Shown in pieces: positions 56,073 to 64,000 of a DNA stretch of 64,000 bases. The stretch comes from Bathymodiolus brooksi (taxonomy: Eukaryota > Mollusca > Bivalvia > Mytilida > Modiolidae). The notes under the pieces were generated by a model. That model was given only the letters and a program-made list of their open reading frames with translations. It was not told where the DNA came from and ran no database searches. The translations under genes and the position numbers were made by a program. The DNA lies in NCBI GenBank assembly GCA_963680875.1, contig OY804579.1:15763506-15827505 (forward strand), read 5' to 3'. Positions within the stretch are counted from its first letter, which is position 1. Each line of letters begins with the position of its first letter.

Positions 56073-57080
56073 GGCACTGGCTACGATTACCCGGATTTAC
56101 CTGGATTGGGTAATAATAACGAAAAATTAGGATTACCTGAAAGACTAAGTACCGGAATACAATTCCGGTTCAGGAACCTATTTCACGGGAAAAAAATCAG
56201 GTAATCGTAATTTTATTTGTTAGAATTACCTGGTCTTATTATTACCCAGAATAGTTGTATGTAAATAAAATATTAAATCTTATTTATTGTTGTTGATTTA
56301 TTTTTATAGGTACCAATTTTATTATAAGCTTTTATTCTGAATTTAATTTGTCTATATTTTGTTTGTGTAAAAATATGGTCAAAGGCGCTGAAAAGACATC
56401 AAGACATATTTGACTTCCATTGTGGAGCGACCATGACATTGCAGGACCGCACAGAATAAATAGCATATTAATAAAAGAAAACTAGATATGAAAAAAATTA
56501 CGACCGATTACTGGACAATTGAACTAAAAGGTATACATTTAATTAGTTAGTAAGCTTCTGACATTTTTTTGTGACCAGTAAGCGGTCGTAATTTTTTTTA
56601 TATCTAGTTTTCTTTTATTAATCATTCTGTGCGGTCCTGCAATATCATGGTCTCTCCACAATGGAAGTCGAATATTTCTGGGGACGTCACAAAAGTATGG
56701 TTTAATGAAGTATGATCGTCTGCTCTCTAATAAATGATGCGGCGGAGAAACTATTAGGTAGGTCTCCATCCATAAATACCGCAAAGGTCAAGCGAAAACC
56801 GTATACGAAAAAATAAACCGATTTGTTTACATTTGTGCCGAAAAATGCATTGGAAGCCTTCTCTTTATTATAACAGTGACACTATTTTTTTCCCCACATT
56901 GACCCTACATTTTATTCACTTGACGTCGAGTGCCTGTGCTCTAACAAATAAAATTACGATTACCCGATATTTTTCCATGAAATAGGTTCCTGAACCTGAA
57001 TTGTATTCCGGCACTTAGTCTCTCAGGTAATCCTAATTTTTCGTTATTATTACCTAATCCAGGTAATCGTAGCCAGTGCC
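56073..57080. mobile_element. foldback element with ~145-bp arms, nested
   Basis: Left arm GGCACTGGCTACGATTACCC, GGTAATAATAACGAAAAATT, TAAGTACCGGAATACAATTC, ACCTATTTCACGGG, CAGGTAATCGTAATTTTATT; the right arm is its mirror and ends GATTAC..AGCCAGTGCC near 57080. Contains the inner inverted repeat at 56402-56690. Confidence 0.9.
56402..56690. repeat. innermost inverted repeat, arms ~120 bp
   Basis: GACTTCCATTGTGGAG, TTGCAGGACCGCACAGAAT, AAAAGAAAACTAGATATGAA, TTACGACCG on the left are mirrored on the right (CGGTCGTAA, TATCTAGTTTTCTTTT, ATTCTGTGCGGTCCTGCAA, CTCCACAATGGAAGTC). The loop is about 40 bases near 56545. Confidence 0.9.
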
Positions 57081-57769
57081 AAAAATACATGTTTTGGAAA
57101 TTGGTAAATAGCTTTAAAATGATGAAATAAAGGTAAATATTTCATATTAAACAGCTTATCGTACCACTTTTCGCCTTTTGAGAACGAAAATTACCATCGA
57201 TTTATTATTTCCCTGCAATCAAATAATTTGACCTCGCTTTCTCCGTATGCAACTGACCTTACTAGTGACAGGTAAAAACGAATAATTTGTATTTTGTCGC
57301 CTATTAACTGCAACCTTGCATGGTTCTTTGTCCGTAATTAACGCCGACTAAAAGCAGATTCACAAAAAATAAGAAATAAGTGCATTGTTGTACTGATTTA
57401 ATGACGATTCAGAAAACTCCGTAAACAATGCCTTGATAAGATGACGTCCATTTCTTGATCGATCTCAAAACACGAGCAGTTGTACCTTTTTTCCCCAATG
57501 CGCGTACATTTCATAACATTTATAAGTTACAGAAACACGTTTTATTAAGGCATCACTCATATCTGATAGTTTTTATGGGTAGCAAAAATTTACGATTTTG
57601 GCAGATAATGCCCCTTTAAGCTATTATTAAAATACTATAGACGGCAGAAGATACGTATATCAAGACACGTGATAATATAACCCACGTGAACAACCAAAAC
57701 AACCGAATTTAGAAATCCGCTGACAAGATTACAATTATTCGCAAACTCTTTTTTCCCTTCTTCTATTAA

Positions 57770-58445
57770 ATCATGGAATAAATTAAGTCCACAATTAAGA
57801 AATGCACCTACTCTAAATAGATTTAAACAAGCAACTAAAAATCAAACAATAAAACCTCTCAAATTTTATATTGCTGGATGTAGGATTTTAAATATAATTC
57901 ACACTAGACTGAGACATAGATCCAGTAACTTGAATGCTGATCTGTTTCGCGTGCATTTGGCTAATGATCCAGGCTGTATATGTGGGTGTGCATTTGAAGA
58001 TGCAATTCATTTCATATTAGAATGTTGTCTTTACAATAAAGCAAGAGAAGAATTAAAACTAAGACTAGTTTTTCTTCATGCACTAAAAATTGAAGTCCTA
58101 CTTTTTGGCGATGACACCTTAACTGAGATGCAAAATCTACAAATTTTCAAATCTGTACAACTTTACATCAAACGAACATTTACCCATTTATGATCATAAT
58201 ACCCCCTCCCATTTGTTTTTAAATCAACCCCGTTGCTTCCATTTCACATACAAGTATGATAAAAAAAAGAATACTTATACATTTTTGTATTATATAATTT
58301 CATGCTTATTGTTTTGTATTTTTTGTGTTTCTGCTTTTTCATTTTTAGCTCTATTATGTGGAGAGGACCCTTGTAAATTGTTATAATTTGTGTCCGATCC
58401 AATTGTTATAATATTTAGCAATAAAATATGTTTAATCTAATCTAA
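57770..58445 (+). mobile_element. 5'-truncated LINE, C-terminus and 3' UTR
   Basis: Open frame SWNKLSPQLRNAPTLNRFK, later AGCRILNIIHTRLRHRSS, then CICGCAFEDAIHFILECC (a Cys/His knuckle: CxCG..ED..HF..xC) to a stop at 58194. A 3' UTR follows with AATAAAATATGTTTAATCTA and a TAATC-type tail at 58445. This Cys/His end is usual for molluscan LINEs related to CR1. Confidence 0.82.
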
Positions 58446-60459
58446 CCAAAAGTAAGTGAACATGAGCAACACAGACCCCATCAAAAACCGAGAATTGACA
58501 TATATTCCAGAACAGCAAGTAGTTCCTGCTCCGCATGTTGCTCCTGCTGGTTTACTAAGGTAGTGGCCAAAGTCCAGAAAATGCCGTAAATGAGGTAACA
58601 GGGATGGTAAGATATTACGACAGTGAAATCAGATCCTTAGTCATCTGTGAAATAGACGCACTGCGTAACCATCAATCTGTTCATGAATGGAACCGTAAAA
58701 TTTTCAGACTGAATACTTCTATATAACTGTCATGAACCACTGTGTAAGCAGGTTGTTCATCATCAGCAGTCATATATCCTTAAAATCCAGATAAGATACA
58801 CATTATCTGCAATAATGTGTTAAAATGTTTTTAAACTCTGTATATATATATTAATATGCATTCATTGATAGAATGTTATACTACATATGAATGGAAATTT
58901 TACGATAGCAAATTTGAAGTCATCACGTTTGTCGTACACATTGGATCTTAATCAGACTTCAACGTCAATTTCAAGGTAAAAGATCTTGGTAATAAGTACA
59001 CTTTAGAGTGTTGTATCTTTAATTTCAAATGGAATATTAAAGCTCGTTTTAACATATATTTTTTCAACTCGTGTCGAAGGTTGTTTCTTTTCAATTTAAT
59101 TGTAAAAACAATCAAAAAATACTTTGCACGCCCATATAATTCCTAATATCGTTAAAATATCACTTTAAAGGGTCGAAATGAATTTTTGTCCAGGAAGCAA
59201 AAAATCAATTAATGGAAAAACCGCAAGATATGACAGAATTTTCAACGAATTATGTCACTTGTACAAAGTTTCATTGATAAAAACCGGGTTAATGTTTCAT
59301 AAATATCATTAATTGAACCAATTGCAAGTTTTCATGAGATACAAAAAATTACCAAAAATGAGCTTTAACATCCCTTTAAGCTGAATGGGATATATATATA
59401 CGACTCAGAAAATCATAAAACCGTGCATTATGGGGGAAGCTGAAATTAAAGGATTGAGCTAATTGTTCTCCTTTCTTTTGAGTAGCCCCTATACGAATAC
59501 AAGAATAAGTTGGCTATAAAGCTATTTTTCATTGAATTGATTCTGTCGAGAGATTTCTGTTGTATGTCGACGGATTTCCTCTCTCTCTGGGATAAAGACA
59601 AATTTTGAAGATACTAAAGGGGGTGATTAGAAGCCGAAAGGGTAAACAAAAAATTTGCCAATTTCCAAAATTTTAATGCAATTTCTTGCAAAAAACTCAT
59701 GTGCGTAACCCTTTATTCACATTTTATTTTTTTTAAAAAAATGCTCAACCAAATGTTGATATTGGTGGAATTGTTGACCACCACTGTTTAAGCTTTCTTT
59801 TCACAATTCACAAGTATGATACTTAGACAGGAGATTTTAAGTTGAAGGCGTCGCAGTCATTAAAGAAAGAAAGTAAATAAAGTCACAAAACATTTCACCT
59901 GGAGAAAAAAACAGCAGTACAAATGCAGAAATATTTGATAATTGGAATACTTTCAATCTGTTGACTGCGCCACGTGTCGTACGTACTACATTAAATATTG
60001 ACGTATTTATTATCCTTTATACTGTTATCTATGTATATGTATACAGTATTTAGTTACGTCCACCTCTCCTCTTACTTCAATATTCTCTATTCTTTTAGTG
60101 ATTGCTGCAGTTGGTTGGATATCTTAATTAAAATCTATAGATATCATTTAATTTAGTTTCACAATGGTAGACCGTAACATCTATCATAGTCACCTTGGAG
60201 ACACATGAGGTGTTGTCCGAACCACTTGACCACTCAAGTGGACCGGTATGTTAATGAATTATCCATATGTTACCCTGGAGTCGATTATGACTCTGTTTTT
60301 GATGGCTGAACTGTTGAACCTAAAATACCATTAATAACACTATTTGATTACAATATTTATTTTTTGTTATTTCAAATTTGTGTACAATATTTATATTTCA
60401 ACAATATCAATTGTACATAATGTCACAATTTCGTAATATATATATATATCATGGAGCGG
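58446..60459. other. no gene recognised; repeat fragments
   Basis: Small pieces only: a family 4 scrap near 59600-59640 (TTTTGAAGATACTAAAGG), a scrap of the 2010/10085 repeat at 59750-59815 and motifs TTAAAGGG/CCCTTTAA at 59160 and 59385 that might be remains of TIRs. No protein sense. Confidence 0.4.
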
Positions 60460-60620
60460 ATGTGGTCGAGTGGTCTAGGGCGCTGGACCTAAGGCTAAGC
60501 GATTGATGCTGCAGTGTATCAATGGTGTGAGTTCAAATCCCGTCGAGGGAAGAACAAAAAATTGACAGCTCAAAAATCTAATTCTAACACTGTTTGGTTT
60601 AATTTTCAGACATATATATA
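60460..60620 (+). mobile_element. tRNA-Leu-like SINE
   Basis: GGATGTGGTCGAGTGGTCTA, GGGCGCTGGACCTAAGGC, then an extended variable region and GTGAGTTCAAATCCCGTC (box B); the body AATTGACAGCTCAAAAATC, TAATTCTAACACTG and a TATATA tail are shared with 33825-34000. The cloverleaf is not closed by a matching acceptor stem, so it is not a tRNA gene. Confidence 0.75.
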
Positions 60621-60669
60621 TAATTCATACATTTAGTTAACACATGAGAACATATCACATATACATGTA

Positions 60670-61048
60670 TATGCAACTGACCTTACTAGTGACGGGTAAA
60701 AACGAATAATTTGTATTTTGTCGCTTATTAACTGCAAACTGGCATAGTTCTTTGTCCGTAATTAACGCCAACTAAAAACAGATTCACAGAAAATAAGAAA
60801 TAAGTGCATTGTTGTGCTGATTTAATGACGATTCGGCAAACTCCGTAAACAATGCCGATAATTAATAAGATGGCGTCCATTTCTTGGTCGACCTCAAAAC
60901 ACAAGCAGTTGCACCTTTCTTCCCCGATGTGCGTACATTTTATAACATTTATAAGTTACAGAAACACGTTTTATTAAGGCATCAATCATATCTGATAGTT
61001 TTTATGGGTAGCAAAAATTTACGATTTTGGCAGATAATGCCCCTTAAG
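60670..61048 (+). mobile_element. truncated copy of the 56030-57620 element
   Basis: Right 380 bases of that element: TATGCAACTGACCTTACTAG, CGTAATTAACGCC, TTATAAGTTACAGAAACACG, CAGATAATGCCCCTTAAG. It lacks the nested foldback and the left end. Confidence 0.88.
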
Positions 61049-61134
61049 TTTACATAAATGCTTTTATTCATTGCTTTGAACCATTGTACAATTGCTTATG
61101 GCAAGAGGTGAATACAGACCTGAACAGCTGTACC

Positions 61135-61453
61135 TAGTGCCGGATTTACCTATAGGCTCGATAGGCTCAAGCCAAGGGCCAAGGTGTATACTATTTTTAA
61201 CACTCTTATTGGACTTTCACACTTATGCTGTCATAACGTACTATACTTTCTAAATAACCCTTCAGTAATGTTCCGTACACAGTTGGACTCGATTTCAGAA
61301 TATTGCAGAATTTTAAACAGCCCTCATCATCTTCACCCTTATTGAAATTGATTAAACACACTTCCATCTTCCTCCAGTCTTGAAGGAGAAGAATTGGGAG
61401 GGACCTCACAAGTGGAATAGCATAGGGTATCTCTTTATCTAAATCCGGCACTG
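61135..61453 (-). mobile_element. hAT-like MITE with CAGTGCCGG termini
   Basis: Ends TAGTGCCGGATTTACC and TAAATCCGGCACTG. Interior matches 32295-32642 (TGGAGGAAGATGGAAG, TTTAATCAATTTCAATAA, TATGACAGCATAAGTGTG). The minus-strand ORF reading MEVCLINFNKGEDDEG is more intact here than in the other copy; it may be a remnant of captured or transposase-derived coding DNA. Confidence 0.8.
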
Positions 61454-61574
61454 TAAAAACTTGTACCCATGTTTTATAGATAGTTCTGAATACAGAATGT
61501 CGATACTCGTCTGAATATTGATTGGACTAAGTCTATACCACACAGATGGATTAATAACAACCCATGTACAATGG

Positions 61575-61662
61575 ATGGTTTGGTTTATAGTGTTTAACGC
61601 CACTTTCAACAACATTTCAGCTATATCGTGGGGGTTAGTTTTATTGGTGGAGGGGACATATA
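61575..61662 (-). mobile_element. SINE 3' fragment
   Basis: AGTGTTTAACGCCACTTTCA, ACAACATTTCAGCTATATCG and AGTTTTATTGGTGGAGG, the shared 3' body of families 1 and 2, cut off there. Confidence 0.8.
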
Positions 61663-61929
61663 CAATGGAAAGACAACAATAATTAATGTATGTAGATATA
61701 ACAAGTGAATAGATTAAACGGGAACAGTGCATTGAAAACAATTGTTTATAAGTTTTAGCGTGCTGGTTATTGCAACACAATGATACTTTGGACGAACCTA
61801 CATGTCGTGTTTAAATTTGTATATCACGAGCCCTATCGTTTTGGAAACAAATGCACAAACAAAGCAAATAATTGCTTCCCCTGCTTCTTATATATTTGCA
61901 TAACACCTGAACAAATCAATATAGGAAAA

Positions 61930-62155
61930 ATTTGAAGTGTCCACAAACCGTATATCAAAAAGGAGAGACAATACAATGGCCAACCGAAAAAGGACAAACA
62001 GTGGTTTACAAAACACTGCACAAAAGCCATTAAAAACAACAACAGGAACCCCACAAAAACACCGAGGATGAACTCATGTGCTCCGGAAGAGTAAGCAGTT
62101 CTTGTTCCACTAGTCACACACGTCGTGTTACTATTGTTACAAATTCGATGATTAG
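61930..62155 (+). mobile_element. dispersed family 4 copy
   Basis: AGGAGAGACAATACAATGGC, CAACCGAAAAAGGACAAAC, TTTACAAAACACTGCAC, GATGAACTCATGTGCTCCGG, CAGTTCTTGTTCCACTAGTC. Best preserved copy. Confidence 0.8.
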
Positions 62156-62274
62156 TCATGATAGTTGAAAATATTGAAGTTTATCAAAAGTAAGGACACG
62201 TCCAGTGTCCAGATCATGGTTATAATACAATATAAATAGAATGTCATTTACATTGCGTTCTTAGCAGTGCCGGA

Positions 62275-62533
62275 TTTACCATTGTGCTTAGTAGTGCTTA
62301 AGCACAGGGCCCCGTTGGCCATGGAGGCCCCATCTTCCTGCCCCCCAATTTTTTTTTATGGTGGATTTTTGCTTATGTGATGCAATTTTAAAATTTTAAC
62401 TATTCCTAAATTTCTTGAGCATGGATGCCTGACTGCCTGTGTAGGTCTACCATGTCTACCTTCTTCAGGGCCCAAGTAAGGGGTGTCATAACTTAACTAG
62501 CACAGGGCCTCATTTGTCCTAAATCCGGCACTG
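62275..62533. mobile_element. hAT-like MITE with 8-bp target duplication
   Basis: CAGTGCCGGATTTACC and TAAATCCGGCACTG bound the element; flanks GTTCTTAG and GTTCTTAC form a near-perfect 8-bp target-site duplication, as expected for hAT. The interior (GTGCTTAAGCACAGGGCCCC) differs from the two other copies. Confidence 0.88.
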
Positions 62534-62949
62534 GTTCTTACACGCAAAATAGACTAACATTTACCATGTTAAAATACACGTTATAAAACACAAAGGTAAA
62601 ATAACATACAAGAATAAATATCACTCTTGTCATGTTATATCTCTCACACATATAATAAATAAAACTCTGTAAACAAAATAAGACAGAATCCATTGATTAT
62701 CAGTTTGTATCAGTATTTGTTGTCTAACACACGATGAACAGAATAAGTTATTTCACTATAGTTTTTCTATTTATCATCAACACCGTCCAACAGATATAAT
62801 AATAATAAGTCTTCATGAAATGCTTCAAACGAGCATTTAGAGATACAAATCCATATACACACAAACTATTTTTTTGACTTCGCTCAAAATCTTCAATTTG
62901 GAACAGCCATGATGCCATCAATGCATGTAACTATTTTAAGTAAATCAAG

Positions 62950-63290
62950 TATTCAATATTTTTAATTTTTCCTCCAGACTCCATATAGACTAGAGGTAAT
63001 ATTTTTAATTTTTCCTCTAAACTCCAAATATTCAATATTTTGAATTTTTCCTCCAGACTCCATATAGACTAGAGGTAATATTTTTAATTTTTCCTCTAAA
63101 CTCCAAATATTCAATAGTTTTAATTTTTCCTCTAGACTCCAAATATTCAATATTTTTATTATTCCTCTAGACTCCAAATATTCAATATTTTTAATGTTTC
63201 CTCCAGACTCCATATAAACTGGAGGTAATATTCAATATTTTTAATTTTTCCTCCAGACTCCAAATATTCAATATATTTAAAATATTGTGA
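62950..63290 (-). repeat. degenerate minisatellite (TTCAATATTTTTAATTTTTC)
   Basis: Units of about 39 bp, TTCAATATTTTTAATTTTTC then CTCCAGACTCCAAA, alternate with longer ones that include TATAGACTAGAGGTAATA. The minus-strand ORFs (NIWSLEEKLKIL) follow from the repeat. Confidence 0.9.
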
Positions 63291-63557
63291 AGTATATACG
63301 CAAACAAATGTTATAAAACATTTGTCGAATGTCCTGGTTATCATTGAACCAATAACGCAGCACAAATATGTTAAATTTCGGAGATTACAGAATTATAGTA
63401 TTCACGTTTTGTTTATACTAAAGTAATGTCAACAAACATTATCTTCTTTGGGAGTTTTCCTAAAACGAAAAACAAATGTATTTAAACACAGATACTAATA
63501 ATTAGTCCAAGAATGTACATTTTATCTTTTTATTTTTTTTAGTAGTTGGTGCATGAA

Positions 63558-63755
63558 GACGAGTTTGAAGATACCAAAGGGGTAACCAGAAACCATAAAT
63601 CATCGAAGGACAGACAATACAATGGCCAAAAAGAAAATGTACATAAGGACAAACAATGATCTACAAAACATTACACAGAAAACTAAAGGTTGAGCAACAC
63701 ACTCCCCACTAAAAACCAGGGGTGAACACATGTGCTCCGGAAGGGTAAGTATATT
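63558..63755 (+). mobile_element. dispersed family 4 copy
   Basis: TTTGAAGATACCAAAGGGGT, AACCAGAAACCATAAATC, CAATGGCCAAAAAG, GATCTACAAAACATTACAC and TGTGCTCCGGAAGGGTAAG. Confidence 0.85.
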
Positions 63756-64000
63756 TTGAATCATACTCTCATACTTTGTCAACAGTGTGGACTAATATTA
63801 TCAAGCAAAGATAACAACAGTAAACCATTGGTCATCATTTCAGAGAGTATACGAAAACAACCAACATGTGGTCAAATATATACGGAATTACAGCCCCTCA
63901 AATGAAAAAAAACCCCTGAATATGAATCTCTGTTTCCTTAACTGGACATATTGATTAGGACTTATTAACATTTGCCATTATTATGATATGTGGGTAGCGT

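Larger units (their letters stand above)
56030..57620. mobile_element. 1.6-kb element with CTTAAAGRGGCATTA ends, carrying a nested foldback
   Basis: Left CTTAAAGAGGCATTAGCTAC, then GATTTTGACAAAAAA; right TTTACGATTTTGGCAGATAA, TGCCCCTTTAAG. The right 500 bases (TATGCAACTGACCTTACTAG, GTCCGTAATTAACGCC, GTCCATTTCTTGATCGA) recur at 60670-61048. Confidence 0.75.

Noticed and set aside
60460..60560. tRNA-Leu gene
   Set aside because: Boxes A and B are present, but the acceptor stem does not close and the sequence runs into a SINE body seen again at 33825.

Overview
The window is animal nuclear DNA, most likely from a bivalve mollusc. It is AT-rich, its few genes are split into small exons with GT/AG junctions, and most of the rest is transposable-element debris and minisatellites. 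The tRNA-headed SINEs and the small CxxC zinc-finger exon are of kinds I associate with bivalves. The species is an inference. Nothing bacterial, organellar or viral was seen.

Four gene loci can be supported. (1) 1484-1587 (+) is the last exon of a short-chain dehydrogenase/reductase resembling L-xylulose reductase; the rest lies left of the window. (2) 9835-24567 (-) holds eleven exons of TEPSIN (ENTHD2), the AP-4 accessory protein. They join in frame from the start codon through the ENTH domain and a second VHS/ENTH-like domain. (3) 26616-26721 (-) is a single first exon encoding a treble-clef-like CxxC zinc finger. (4) 32916-45565 (+) is a nine-exon gene of 270 codons for a conserved protein I cannot name. 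All its junctions keep frame, but exon 2 carries one in-frame TAA.

The rest is repeats. At least three tRNA-derived SINE families recur, plus a tRNA-Leu-like one. There are several damaged APE-type LINEs, the largest at 51527-55415 (-), hAT-like elements with CAGTGCCGG termini, many MITEs and foldback elements (some nested), and large minisatellites.

The most striking pattern is that four tandem arrays sit exactly on exon-intron junctions of these genes, and their units contain the splice site. The 58-bp units at 617-1491 repeat the acceptor and start of the dehydrogenase last exon. The 83-85 bp units at 4222-9834 repeat the 3' end and donor of TEPSIN exon 11, about 68 times. The 60-65 bp units at 34424-34815 repeat the donor side of exon 2 of the unnamed gene. 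The 63-bp units at 40132-40637 repeat the 3' end and donor of its exon 7. These are decoy splice sites in tandem and are the best candidate for something undescribed here. A further minisatellite (11731-12222) is an expansion of the 5' end of a dispersed element. Long ORFs inside the minisatellites are artefacts of repeat periodicity.

Layout: 1-2000 dehydrogenase tail; 2000-4200 repeats, a possible TEPSIN terminal exon and a TIR element with a captured ORF; 4222-24567 TEPSIN with its giant array and repeat-filled introns; 24.6-32.3 kb duplicated upstream DNA, the zinc-finger exon and a LINE; 32.9-45.6 kb the unnamed gene; 45.6-64 kb mobile elements only.
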